From CAZRCG01 sp964598565 (GTDB lineage: Bacteria > Bdellovibrionota > UBA2394), in assembly GCA_964598565.1 (NCBI GenBank), contig CAZRCG010000001.1:1-64000 (forward strand): a stretch of DNA of 64,000 bases. The letters run 5' to 3'. The notes under the pieces were generated by a model. It was not told the DNA's origin. It saw only the letters and a list, made by a program, of their open reading frames with translations, and made no database searches. Numbering within the stretch: position 1 is the stretch's first letter; each line of letters opens with the position of its first letter. The position numbers and the translations under genes were made by a program. Positions 1 to 9,111 of this stretch are shown in pieces.

Positions 1-2
1 TT

Positions 3-1271
3 GACGCAGTGCGATTCCGGATGTCACTGGCTCATTTTTCGGGGCCAAGCGCGAAGGATCTAGAGCTAAAAGCCTCACCTGATATTCAATCAATCACCAT
101 TGATTCATACACGCGCCTAAAAAAATTCGATCAAGCAAGATATGTTCTAGAAAGCGCTCCTGAGCAACTGAACGGTTACCCCCTCGTAACTCACGGCTAC
201 TTAAAAGGTAGAGATTTAAACGAATCGGTCAGCGCTCCCTTTGAGATTCGCCATGGCTCACCGGATGCTCGCCTACTCTTTGAAGTTGCTATCGCCTCAG
301 GTATCACTTCATTTGAAGGGGGGGGAATTGGATACAATCTACCCTACTGTAAAAACGTACCTCTTTCAGAATCATTAAGGGCTTGGAAGTATGTGGATGA
401 TCTTTCGGGAGATCTTACTCGAAGAGGGGTCGTTATCGATCGAGAGCTTTTTGGCACACTTTCAGCTGTAATCATTCCACCTTCGATTGCCCTTACCATG
501 ACCATGATCGAAGCCATTCTAGCGAGCCGGTCGGGAGTTAAGTGCCTTTCGATTGCTTACCCTCAAGGGGGAAATCTCGCTCAAGATATTGCTGCCCTTC
601 GAGCCATTCACGTGCTGGCAAACAAATATTTGCCGGAGGATGTGAACGTTTACTCTGCTCTTCATGAATTTATGGGAATGTTTCCTAAGGACCCGGTTGA
701 AGCAAAGGCTCTCATTTTTTATGGCGCCTTGACTGCAAAACTCGGCAAAGCCTCTAAGATTATTACAAAAACGCATGTCGAAGCGTATGGAATTCCTACT
801 AGCGAAATCAACGCTGAAGGAATCCTTACGGCACGAATGGCAGAGCAATCATTCTTTAATTTTATTCGTCTGCCCAATGAAATAATCGAAGAAGAGCTCG
901 AACTGATTCTTACCGAAGTCGACGAACTGCTTCTTCCCCTTTTAAACGAAGAAGTTGAAGCCGGAATTCCCTTAGGCCAACTTATTGAAAAGGCTTTTCT
1001 CAGAGGCACTCTCGACATTCCGTTCGCGACATCCCGTTTCGCCAAGTCTCAGGTGATTCCTTTACGCGATTGCAGCGGAGCAATTCGCTATGCCAACCAA
1101 GGCAATCTCCCTTTCTCTTCAAACACAATGTTACGCAATCGAAAAGCGCTTAACACAAAATTTTCACCGATGGAACTTTTAAAAAAAACCTACGAAGACA
1201 TTTGTTATTTTAGTTCTGGTTACTACCACCATCAACTCAATCAAATCGCTGTGAGGATGCTTTATGAATAA
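3..1271 (+). CDS. glmE: Glutamate mutase epsilon subunit (methylaspartate mutase E chain), 5' end outside window
   Basis: Catalytic subunit of adenosylcobalamin-dependent glutamate mutase, which interconverts L-glutamate and (2S,3S)-3-methylaspartate. The reading frame is open to the left edge. The first usable start is GTG at 9, but the protein there begins about 65 residues into the clostridial family, so the true start probably lies upstream. Visible family blocks are TIDSYTR, RHGSPDARLL, EGGGIGYNLPYCKNV, IDRELFG, IEAIL, GGNLAQDIAALR and TKTHVEAYGIPT. These carry the arginines, glutamates and lysine that, from memory of the clostridial enzyme, bind substrate and cofactor. It overlaps glmS by 8 bases, so the two are translated together. 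No MutL/GlmL reactivase is seen in the window; it may be upstream. The family call is firm; the start is unknown. Confidence 0.92.
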   Translation, partial: DAVRFRMSLAHFSGPSAKDLELKASPDIQSITIDSYTRLKKFDQARYVLESAPEQLNGYPLVTHGYLKGRDLNESVSAPFEIRHGSPDARLLFEVAIASGITSFEGGGIGYNLPYCKNVPLSESLRAWKYVDDLSGDLTRRGVVIDRELFGTLSAVIIPPSIALTMTMIEAILASRSGVKCLSIAYPQGGNLAQDIAALRAIHVLANKYLPEDVNVYSALHEFMGMFPKDPVEAKALIFYGALTAKLGKASKIITKTHVEAYGIPTSEINAEGILTARMAEQSFFNFIRLPNEIIEEELELILTEVDELLLPLLNEEVEAGIPLGQLIEKAFLRGTLDIPFATSRFAKSQVIPLRDCSGAIRYANQGNLPFSSNTMLRNRKALNTKFSPMELLKKTYEDICYFSSGYYHHQLNQIAVRMLYE

Positions 1272-1746
1272 ATCTCTACAAACAAACTCTATCTCTCTTG
1301 CCGCTTATTCTCGAAAGAGGAAAGTTATTTTAGGCGTAGCTGAAAGCGATGCTCACGTTGTCGCCAACCATTTAATTGCTTTTCTTCTACGATCCGAAGG
1401 ATTCGAAGTAATTAATCTAGGAGCTTGTACTCCCGTATCTGAATTCGTGGATGCTTACGAAGAAAATTACGATGCAGAAGCCATCCTCATTGGCAGCTTA
1501 AATGGTCATGCGCTTAACGATTTAGCTGGTATCCGCCAAGCCAAAGATAGTGGCCGCATCCGTTGCCCCGTAATTCTTGGCGGAAATATCTCTGTGGGAC
1601 ACACTAAATGCGAACGGAGTTATAGAAAACTTTTAGAGATTGGCATCGACCGGATCCTCGAGAATCATTCCGAAATTCTGCCGGTACTCCTCGGACTAAA
1701 AACAGCAGAGACTTTCGAAAATCAAATCCCACAATTAGGAGCCTAA
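1264..1746 (+). CDS. glmS: Glutamate mutase sigma subunit, cobalamin-binding
   Basis: Small B12-binding subunit that pairs with the upstream E chain. A B12-binding Rossmann fold spans about residues 20-150. It shows the lower-ligand motif region ESDAHVVANHL, with D and H in the D-x-H-x-x-G positions; the usual glycine is alanine here. The later blocks LIGSLNGHALND and ILGGNISVG match the family. The length of 160 residues fits a free sigma subunit (about 137-150) with a short N-terminal extension. The start ATG overlaps the end of glmE. This is not glutamine-fructose-6-phosphate transaminase, which shares the symbol. Confidence 0.9.
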   Translation: MNKSLQTNSISLAAYSRKRKVILGVAESDAHVVANHLIAFLLRSEGFEVINLGACTPVSEFVDAYEENYDAEAILIGSLNGHALNDLAGIRQAKDSGRIRCPVILGGNISVGHTKCERSYRKLLEIGIDRILENHSEILPVLLGLKTAETFENQIPQLGA

Positions 1747-1749
1747 GTT

Positions 1750-2940
1750 ATGAAACCTTCGGCACGGCCAATACCATCAATTCGGGAAGAGATGAAAGAA
1801 AGACTTCCTCGCTGGAGCCAACCATTTCTAACCTGGCTTACCGGAAGAGCGCATCATGGACAGAAACCCATATGGAGTTCAACTTCATTCTCTCAAACTC
1901 TTTCAGCGTTCACGTGTCTTTACGGTGGGGCATTTGCGGTTTACTTCAGCCTTCATCAAGGTGGCTGGCTGCCATGGATGGTAATACCCATCGCGTGGAT
2001 TTTTATGGCGGGAGCTGCTCGAAAAATTCAAGTCACGCTCGTGCATCAGTGTGCGCATAATAATTTTTCTGGTAGTCGAAAGCTTGATCGCTGGTTTGCC
2101 GAGGTCTTTGGCAGTCTTATTCTTGTCGATAACTTTGATAATTATATCTATGAGCATGTGCGAATTCATCATACCAAAAAACTTGGGTCGGAAGTCGACC
2201 CTGACTGCCGTTTTCTTCTGCAGTTGGGATTTACTCCCGATAAATCTAAGAAGCAGTTATGGAGTCAGCTTTTCAGAACATTGGTGTCTCCGCATTATCA
2301 TCTCGGATTTATCAAAGCACGATTAAAGGCAAATTTTGTCACAGCTCCTCTTCAACGTAAGCTCATTAGTGCGAGTATTACGTTTATCGCCCTTTCATTG
2401 ATCATTAAGTTTTCGCTCTGGACAAGTTTTCTATTCGGCTGGTTGCTTCCCCTTTTCTTTTTCTATCACATGGCAGCCTTACTTAATTTCTCTTCCCTTC
2501 ACTTTTGGTTGAAAGAAGTCGATGAAAACCTCAAGTCAAAGCAGAAACTCTGCATGTTTACAGCAGGAAGGTTCCTGGGGGAAACCCTGCCGTTGAAAGA
2601 GTTAACGGGCATCCGCAAATATTTCGCATGGACGCGATGGTGCTTTCGAATGTTTTTCATACACCTCCCCTCTCGTCTCGGAGTTTTATCGGGAGATCTT
2701 CCCGTTCATGATTATCATCACCGTCATCCCCACTGCTCGGATTGGGCGAACTACCTCTATACTCGACAATGGGATATCGACAGCGGTCTCGTTGGATGGA
2801 GCGAGCCTTATGAAGAGAATTGGGGCCTTAAAAACTGTATCGACGCCGTGTTCACTTCAATGACGACGAGCAAAATAGAAATCGATCAATCATCATACAA
2901 ACAAACTGAAGATATGCCAGCGGTGGCATTGAGCGGTTAA
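1750..2940 (+). CDS. Fatty acid desaturase-family membrane diiron oxygenase
   Basis: Integral membrane protein of 396 residues with the three histidine clusters of the desaturase/hydroxylase superfamily: HQCAH, HVRIHH and HDYHHRH. Hydrophobic segments lie near residues 50-85, 200-235 and 240-255. Members insert double bonds or hydroxyl groups into acyl chains and sometimes into amino-acid-derived substrates, using a diiron centre and O2. It starts 3 bases after glmS and ends 14 bases before the semialdehyde dehydrogenase gene, so it belongs to the same transcript. That placement suggests a tailoring role on the cluster product rather than housekeeping lipid desaturation, but this is inference. 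The substrate cannot be read from sequence. Confidence 0.8.
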   Translation: MKPSARPIPSIREEMKERLPRWSQPFLTWLTGRAHHGQKPIWSSTSFSQTLSAFTCLYGGAFAVYFSLHQGGWLPWMVIPIAWIFMAGAARKIQVTLVHQCAHNNFSGSRKLDRWFAEVFGSLILVDNFDNYIYEHVRIHHTKKLGSEVDPDCRFLLQLGFTPDKSKKQLWSQLFRTLVSPHYHLGFIKARLKANFVTAPLQRKLISASITFIALSLIIKFSLWTSFLFGWLLPLFFFYHMAALLNFSSLHFWLKEVDENLKSKQKLCMFTAGRFLGETLPLKELTGIRKYFAWTRWCFRMFFIHLPSRLGVLSGDLPVHDYHHRHPHCSDWANYLYTRQWDIDSGLVGWSEPYEENWGLKNCIDAVFTSMTTSKIEIDQSSYKQTEDMPAVALSG

Positions 2941-2954
2941 GAGAGGAAACATCT

Positions 2955-4007
2955 ATGTTAGTGAATAAACATCCAAGAATTGCATTGGTAGGCGCGACCG
3001 GAGCCGTTGGGCAAGAACTGCTAAGACTACTTCGCGAAAGAGAGTTCCCGTTTTCAGATCTGGCCCTCGTCGCCAGCAGCCGATCAGCGGGAAGCTCAGT
3101 TGGCTTTATGGGCAAAAAATATATCGTCCAAAACTTAAAAACCTTCGACTTCACCGGCTATGACTTGGCTTTCTTTTCTGCAGGAACAGAGACCAGTAAA
3201 GAATGGGCACGAAAGGCTGCGCATCAAGGGGCACTTGTTATCGACAACACCAATGCCTTTCGAATGGATAGTGAAACCCCTCTCGTCGTCCCACAGGTAA
3301 ATCCAGAGGTTTTAGCTTCGAGACCAAAATCGGGAATTGTTGCCAACCCCAACTGTTCCACCATTCAAATGGTTCGAGTGCTTAAGCCCTTGTCAGATAA
3401 ATTTGGCTTAGAAGACGTTGTTGTATCCACTTACCAGGCCGCTTCGGGAGGAGGTAAGACTGGAATGGAAGACCTGAAAGAGGATTCGATAAATGTATGT
3501 CTTGGCGCTCAAGAAATTTCAAAGAAACCTTCGCGATTTCCAGTACCTCTCGCCTTCAATGTGGTTCCACAAGTTGATGTATTTCAAGAGAACGGCTTCA
3601 CGCTTGAAGAGCAAAAAATGCTGCAGGAGACGCGCAAAATTCTTAGCATACCTACACTAAAACTTACTGCAACGGCAGTTCGAGTGCCGGTTGTAAATGG
3701 ACATTCCGAAGCTATTTATCTGCAAACAAAAGCTTCGATGGAAAGACAAGAAGTGATAGCAGTTTTGAAATCGTCTCCGGAACTCTCTGTCTATGATGGA
3801 GTTAACTATCCTACCCCGAGGTTTTTAGCTTCGAACTCCGAAGTTCATGTAGGACGTATTCGTCTCAACCCTGAAAACGATCGCGGCCTCTGGTGCTGGA
3901 TTGTTGCTGATAATCTCACAATCGGAGCAGCTCTTAACGCTGTCCAAATCGCGGAACTCGTCGTGCGTTCCAATCAAGGCGAAGCAAAAGATGAAAACGC
4001 CGCTTAA
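2955..4007 (+). CDS. asd: Aspartate-semialdehyde dehydrogenase family
   Basis: NADPH-dependent reductase turning 4-aspartyl phosphate into aspartate 4-semialdehyde. The N-terminal dinucleotide motif GATGAVGQE, the catalytic cysteine block NPNCST, the YQAASGGGKTG segment and the substrate-side histidine block VVNGHSE are all present. The length of 350 residues is normal. A Shine-Dalgarno-like GAGAGGAAA precedes the ATG. Its 3' end overlaps the aspartokinase start. It could be the housekeeping enzyme for lysine, threonine and methionine. Its position behind glutamate mutase, with a kinase to match, suggests it may work on 3-methylaspartyl phosphate (inference). The symbol follows the family, not proven substrate. 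Confidence 0.9.
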   Translation: MLVNKHPRIALVGATGAVGQELLRLLREREFPFSDLALVASSRSAGSSVGFMGKKYIVQNLKTFDFTGYDLAFFSAGTETSKEWARKAAHQGALVIDNTNAFRMDSETPLVVPQVNPEVLASRPKSGIVANPNCSTIQMVRVLKPLSDKFGLEDVVVSTYQAASGGGKTGMEDLKEDSINVCLGAQEISKKPSRFPVPLAFNVVPQVDVFQENGFTLEEQKMLQETRKILSIPTLKLTATAVRVPVVNGHSEAIYLQTKASMERQEVIAVLKSSPELSVYDGVNYPTPRFLASNSEVHVGRIRLNPENDRGLWCWIVADNLTIGAALNAVQIAELVVRSNQGEAKDENAA

Positions 4008-5157
4008 AATTTTAAAATTCGGAGGATCTTCTTTTCCAAGTCTTGAGAGCTATCGAGAGATCGCATCCTATTTAAAAATGCGACTTGAAAACGATGCCGA
4101 ACGACTCGTAGTTGTTGTGAGTGCAATGTCTGGCACTACCGGCAAATTGCAAGAAGCCGGCCTAAGCATTTGTTCGAGCTTAAGTAGCGAAGTTTTAGAC
4201 TCCCTGCTAGGCACAGGAGAAATGGTGGCGGCATGCTTGATGCGAGGAGGGCTTGAGACGGTTGGTGTATCTTCGAGCCATCTTACCGGTTATCAACTGG
4301 GCATCGAAAGCGACGCGCATTTTACAAGAGCCGGTATTAAAAACATCGACCCTACACCCATCCGCAAACTACTTGGCGATAATCAAGTCGTAGTCATTTC
4401 GGGGGGCCAAGCTCGTACACACGAAGGTCGCCTGACGATGCTAGGAAGAAATTCCTCAGATCTGTCAGCAGTCGCGATTGCAAAGACCCTTCAACTCGAG
4501 GAATGTGAAATCCTTTCCGATGTGCCAGGCGTTTACTCTTCAGACCCTTATAAAGTAACGAATGCACGCCTCTTAACGGAGGTGCCTTACGATCAGATCA
4601 TTACAATGTCGAGGGCTGGTGCAAAAGTGCTTCATTTTGGCTCTGTTGAGTATGCAAAAAAATACGGCATTAGAATTCTATGTCGATCGTCTAAACCCCC
4701 TTATGAGCTTGGCTCACGCATCGGGCAAGGCTCAAGCACGAGCACAATTACAATGAATTCAAAAGTTCACGTGATGCTGTTTAATAGGGAAGCTGGCGCC
4801 ATAGAAGCTTCTGGTTATTTTAACGGGAAGGGTTTTGTTTGTCATCTCGCACGATATCGAGGCCATAATGTGGTCGTGCTCAGCACCGAAAATCGAGCCT
4901 GGCTCGAAGCTGTGAAAGAACTCGAGATGAATTTTCAAGTTATAGAAAATCTCTCTTTGATTACAGTTTACCGGTCCAACGGTGAATCCATTCATTTTTG
5001 TGCCCCTACGGAAGATGCAGAGGGGACATTAAACGAATGGCACGATCAACTCGAACCTTCGGTATCGATCGCAAACACCATCGCAAGTCCGCTTCGATCA
5101 TTGAAAGCCCGATCGAATCAATCTGGTATTTTACTAGGAATGGCAGGTGGATCCTGA
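3991..5157 (+). CDS. Aspartokinase-family protein with divergent C-terminal domain
   Basis: ATP-dependent kinase forming an acyl phosphate on the side-chain carboxylate of aspartate or an analogue. The catalytic domain covers about residues 5-260, with KFGGSS near the start, VVSAMSGTTGKL, GRNSSDLSAVAIAK, SDVPGVYSSDP and SRAGAKVLHFGSVEYAKKY. The chosen ATG lies inside the end of asd, next to a purine-rich AAGGCGAAGC, because KFGGSS normally sits close to the N terminus; a longer frame from 3901 exists. The C-terminal 125 residues should hold paired ACT regulatory domains but read as strongly divergent. That would fit loss of lysine/threonine feedback in a dedicated pathway. Confidence 0.85.
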   Translation: MKTPLKILKFGGSSFPSLESYREIASYLKMRLENDAERLVVVVSAMSGTTGKLQEAGLSICSSLSSEVLDSLLGTGEMVAACLMRGGLETVGVSSSHLTGYQLGIESDAHFTRAGIKNIDPTPIRKLLGDNQVVVISGGQARTHEGRLTMLGRNSSDLSAVAIAKTLQLEECEILSDVPGVYSSDPYKVTNARLLTEVPYDQIITMSRAGAKVLHFGSVEYAKKYGIRILCRSSKPPYELGSRIGQGSSTSTITMNSKVHVMLFNREAGAIEASGYFNGKGFVCHLARYRGHNVVVLSTENRAWLEAVKELEMNFQVIENLSLITVYRSNGESIHFCAPTEDAEGTLNEWHDQLEPSVSIANTIASPLRSLKARSNQSGILLGMAGGS

Positions 5158-5300
5158 AAGTCGTAAAAAATCATATATTTCGAACTCTCATCGCGACTAC
5201 AGAATTAATGAGGCTGCTTTTGCTAGGCTCCGATCTTTTAGCAATGGAGAAATGCATCCAGCAACTTGCCGAGGCAAATTTAGTCAGTAAAGATAGGACC

Positions 5301-6125
5301 ATGAGCCAAATGATGAAGGTCAACCTAGTGATGGCGTTTACAGCCACTCCGGATACCGATGGCGGCAATCCTGCCGGAGTCGTGCTTAACGCCGACCATC
5401 TCTCTGAGGAGCAAATGCAAGCCATCGCTCGAGAAACAGGATACTCCGAAACTGCTTTCGTATCGAAATCTGCCATCGCCGGGTTTAAATTAGACTTTTT
5501 TACGCCTGTAAGAAGAATTCCAGATTGTGGTCATGCAACGGTCGCCACATTTTCGCTTTTGAATCGACTTTATCCAGAGCTTACCGAGACTTCTAAAGAA
5601 ATATTAGGAGGCCAACGAAGAGAAATCCTGATTCGCGATGGTAAAGTCTTTATGGAACAGCCCATGGCGAAAGTGGAGACCGTTCCATTCGATTCCAGCC
5701 TTTTTAAAAACCAAGTGCCGATTCAATCGTCGGTGATCGCCCGGCATGACAATGGGTTTTTACTGTTAGAGGTAAATTCAGAAATGAGCCTTAAAGATCT
5801 CGTTCCAGACCAAGAAAAAATAAAAGCCTATAGCGAGCAAAACGAAATTGTTGGTATTTATGTTTTCACCCCATCGACATCATGGAACGACTCGGATTAT
5901 TCCACACGAATGTTTGCACCTGCTTATGGAATTCTAGAAGAATCGGCCACGGGCATGGCAGCGGGACTTTTAACAGGTTATTTGTTTCAGCGCTCGGGAA
6001 AAAAGGACTTTGAGTTCGATCAAGGCCGGTGGATGACTTCGCCAAGCTTAAGCGTTCTTAGTTCTCAAGTACTTTCCGAGAAAAATAGAGTCCTGGTTGG
6101 CGGTTATGCTTCGCTTAAGAACTGA
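5301..6125 (+). CDS. PhzF-family isomerase/epimerase
   Basis: Two-lobed diaminopimelate-epimerase-fold protein of the PhzF family, which shifts double bonds or epimerises small metabolites by acid-base chemistry. The N-terminal block NPAGVVLNADHLSEE and the catalytic-glutamate block GYSETAFV are present, as are DFFTPVRRIPDCGHATVA and ATGMAAGLLTGYL in the second lobe. The length of about 275 residues is typical. The start at 5301 is chosen because family members begin a few residues before the first beta strand; the frame is open upstream to 4998, overlapping the kinase gene. It is the last gene of the cluster. A natural-product role is inferred from the neighbours. Confidence 0.82.
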   Translation: MSQMMKVNLVMAFTATPDTDGGNPAGVVLNADHLSEEQMQAIARETGYSETAFVSKSAIAGFKLDFFTPVRRIPDCGHATVATFSLLNRLYPELTETSKEILGGQRREILIRDGKVFMEQPMAKVETVPFDSSLFKNQVPIQSSVIARHDNGFLLLEVNSEMSLKDLVPDQEKIKAYSEQNEIVGIYVFTPSTSWNDSDYSTRMFAPAYGILEESATGMAAGLLTGYLFQRSGKKDFEFDQGRWMTSPSLSVLSSQVLSEKNRVLVGGYASLKN

Positions 6126-6291
6126 GGGGCGCTCTTCATTATCGAGTGGACCAATGAGCCACCGCAAAGGGAATGGCATAACCCTCTACGGGTACTCGCT
6201 CAAAAAACCAGGGAGCTAAGCTCCAGCGATAAAGTCTCCACTTCCAGCTTTCCCAATCACGACTCCTTTGCGCAACACTCCAAACTTTCTG

Positions 6292-7323
6292 TTAAAACGT
6301 TCGATCCAGAACATAGCGTCTCGGATCCACAGAGACCCCATGCACAATCACTTCATAGTGTAGATGGGGTGCAGTCGATCGGCCCGATGTTCCAACGGTG
6401 CCTATAAGCTCACCTCGTTTTATTTTTTGACCCATATTCACTTTGATCGCATCTAAATGCGCATAGAGCGTCGAGACGCCGTAACCATGAAAAATCATGA
6501 TAGCATTTCCATAACTGCCGTAGCGTCCCACAAATGTCACGGTCCCCTCCGCTGGCGAAACAATAGGAGCGCCTTGTCGAGCGGCAATATCCATTCCTCG
6601 ATGAAGTGCACGTCGACTTGTAAAGGGATCAATACGATACCCGTAGGGTGACGTTATATAACCGTTCACCGGGATGACCGACGGCGTAAAGGCCAACTCA
6701 ATTTCTCGATCTTTCAATACTTCATAGAGTTCTTCTAGACTTTGCTCTTGCAGCGAGCCTCGAGCAAACAATCGGCGCATCCATGAATACATTTTCTGGA
6801 TAGCAAATAAATCGCTGCGATCTAAATAATTACGTGTTTCGTCCGACATCTCTACTTTCGCGAGATCCACCTGAAAATCTCCGAAATCTACTGAGCCTGT
6901 AGGCCAAGTAGTTTCGTCGTTGGTTTCAATTTTTTGACTTATATGAGTAAGGGCTCGAAGCTTCTGGTCGAATCGGTTCATGCGATCCATCGAAACCTGA
7001 AAGAGGTCGAGGTGGTACTTGAGCTGCTGCATCTCGGCTCTAAGAGAGCGATTCTCAGTGCGCAAAACATTGCGTTCGGGATAATTCAGAACAAAAAAGA
7101 CAAACAACAAAAAGGTTACGGCCAGAAAGACGCTAAGTCCAAATGAACTCGCCTTAATCCACCATAATTGGTGAATATTCAGGCGAATCTTACGAACGTC
7201 ACGGTCGCCTTTGGTCAGCAAGACAATGGTCAAATCTTCTTTCGGTCGGGCAAGCCACTGCCTAAGAAAACTGCGGCTTTTTACCAACCAATTTTGAATT
7301 TGAGTCTTGAGGCGAAAAAGCAC
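6292..7323 (-). CDS. Membrane-anchored M23 (LytM-type) peptidase
   Basis: Inner-membrane protein with a cytoplasmic stretch of about 50 residues, one membrane helix near 53-77, a periplasmic coiled coil near 82-125 and a C-terminal M23 domain from about 220. The zinc-binding signatures HRGMD (HxxxD) and HLHYE (HxH) are both intact, so it should be an active endopeptidase on peptidoglycan cross-bridges rather than an inert EnvC-like activator. The surrounding GYRIDPF and GTVGTSGRSTAPH segments are typical. It lies 48 bases downstream of rpoN on the same strand. Confidence 0.88.
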   Translation of the reverse strand: MLFRLKTQIQNWLVKSRSFLRQWLARPKEDLTIVLLTKGDRDVRKIRLNIHQLWWIKASSFGLSVFLAVTFLLFVFFVLNYPERNVLRTENRSLRAEMQQLKYHLDLFQVSMDRMNRFDQKLRALTHISQKIETNDETTWPTGSVDFGDFQVDLAKVEMSDETRNYLDRSDLFAIQKMYSWMRRLFARGSLQEQSLEELYEVLKDREIELAFTPSVIPVNGYITSPYGYRIDPFTSRRALHRGMDIAARQGAPIVSPAEGTVTFVGRYGSYGNAIMIFHGYGVSTLYAHLDAIKVNMGQKIKRGELIGTVGTSGRSTAPHLHYEVIVHGVSVDPRRYVLDRTF

Positions 7324-7371
7324 CTCTGAACGATATCAAAAATGATTGTCAGAATGAATGAGAAAAGAGGT

Positions 7372-8931
7372 CTAAAACACATTCTTTCGCTGCGAGGATG
7401 GCAATATGCCAAGCATCTCTCGATACTTTGCCACCGTACGCCGAGCAATATCAATACCCTGTCGATGCAAGGCCTCGACAATACCTTGATCACTTATAGG
7501 ATTGCGATCGTCCTCACATTTGATAATGGCACGAATTTTCTCTTTCACACTCTCTGAAGCAATGCCATCGCCATTGCTCTTTTGAATAGAACTCGAAAAG
7601 AAATACTTTAATTCAAAAATTCCTTGGGGCGTATGCACATACTTGTTCGACGTCACTCGTGAAATCGTCGATTCATGCATGCCAATATCTGTCGCAACAT
7701 CTTTCAATACCATCGGCTTAAGATGGGCAACACCACTCTCTAAAAACTCTCGCTGGGTTTTTACAATACTCTCAGTAACCTTATAAATAGTTCGCTGTCG
7801 CTGGTGAATCGACCGAATGAGCCACAGTGCCGAACGAAGCTTACCCTGAATATATTCTCGCGGATTAACCTTAACCAGCTTCGGAACATTCTCTGCTGGT
7901 ACGTCGCCCACCAAGACCTGCAATTCATGCTCTACCGAGCCAGCGGTTTTCACTTCTTTGGCGACATCTTTCCACTCCGGCATGGTGTGAAGAATATTTC
8001 GGTAAAGATTACTAATTTTAAGTTTAGGAAGACCATCTTCATTTAATGTGATGACGTACTCGCCATTCATTTTGACGACATAGATATCAGGTTGAATATA
8101 AAAGTTCTCGGACTCAGCAAACGCCCGCGCTGGTCGTGGCTCTAATTCTTGCAGCATCTTCACCAGGTCACCGAGCTCACCCAGGTCCAATTGCATATCT
8201 CGAGCAATCACCTTGTAATTTTTCTTCTCTAAGTCAGGTAGATGGTTCTCTACCAATTGAATCATCAAATCCCGCTCTGACTTTCTCATTTTCTTCTTAC
8301 GGCGCAATTGCAAGAGCAGGCACTCCCTCAAGTCACGAGCTGCCACCCCTGGGGGTTCAAACTCTTGAACCATATGCAAAACCAACTCCGCCAATTTTCG
8401 GTCGACTTTGTTTTTGTCAGCAAGCTCTTCAATGGGTTCTCGAAGATAGCCCCACTCGTCGAGCCCCCCCACAACCATGCGGGCAACCTCGCGCTCTTCG
8501 TCATCCATATCGGTGAGGCTGATCTGTTCGACCAAATGGTCGCTCAAGGTCACTGTCTTTGCTGTCATCGACTCAAACGATGGGCCTTCCTCAGACGAGG
8601 GATCAAAGCCCGACCCCTGAGATTTGCTGTTATAGGAGAAACTTTGTTCAAGATAGGCATCCCAATCGAAGTCAGGGTTCTTATCGGTTTCGGGAGCTAG
8701 CTCATGCGTCGTGTCAGATGAGATATCGGCCTGTTCAATCTCAGCCTTCTTCTGATCGAGCTCCGAAACATCACTCGACTCTTCTAAAAGCGGATTCTCT
8801 GTAAGTTCGCCTTGAATCGACTCTGCCAATTCTAAACGGTTCATCTGAAGCAACTTAATGGCCGCCTGCAACTGAGGCGTCATTACCATTTGCTGACCCA
8901 GACGCATCGATAATTTAAGGTCAACTGCCAA
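7372..8931 (-). CDS. rpoN: RNA polymerase sigma-54 factor
   Basis: Alternative sigma factor that recognises -24/-12 promoters and needs AAA+ enhancer-binding activators. Region I is seen at the N terminus (LGQQMVMTPQLQAAIKLLQ), followed by an acidic linker around residues 50-120. The core-binding domain, the helix-turn-helix (STISRVTSNKYV) and the C-terminal RpoN box ARRTVAKYRE follow. The length of 519 residues is slightly long because of the linker. The start ATG agrees with the conserved N terminus. No clear -24/-12 promoter was found in the intergenic gaps inspected. Confidence 0.96.
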   Translation of the reverse strand: MAVDLKLSMRLGQQMVMTPQLQAAIKLLQMNRLELAESIQGELTENPLLEESSDVSELDQKKAEIEQADISSDTTHELAPETDKNPDFDWDAYLEQSFSYNSKSQGSGFDPSSEEGPSFESMTAKTVTLSDHLVEQISLTDMDDEEREVARMVVGGLDEWGYLREPIEELADKNKVDRKLAELVLHMVQEFEPPGVAARDLRECLLLQLRRKKKMRKSERDLMIQLVENHLPDLEKKNYKVIARDMQLDLGELGDLVKMLQELEPRPARAFAESENFYIQPDIYVVKMNGEYVITLNEDGLPKLKISNLYRNILHTMPEWKDVAKEVKTAGSVEHELQVLVGDVPAENVPKLVKVNPREYIQGKLRSALWLIRSIHQRQRTIYKVTESIVKTQREFLESGVAHLKPMVLKDVATDIGMHESTISRVTSNKYVHTPQGIFELKYFFSSSIQKSNGDGIASESVKEKIRAIIKCEDDRNPISDQGIVEALHRQGIDIARRTVAKYREMLGILPSSQRKNVF

Positions 8932-9111
8932 GATATCACCCCCCGAAAAACGGCCTAAAAGGCCAACACGTGATTAGTATAGCATGACCCTGTGAGCCGT
9001 CGTTTTCAGGAAAAATGTCAAGAGTCAATGGCCCGACCCACCGCAGCAAAAGACTTAAAAAAGAAATGATGTCATCTTGACGCCGCCCCTCAAAAACGCA
9101 AGAAGATTGGG

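Noticed and set aside
1264..1746. Glucosamine synthase by gene symbol glmS
   Set aside because: The sequence is a B12-binding glutamate mutase subunit; the symbol is shared by two unrelated proteins.
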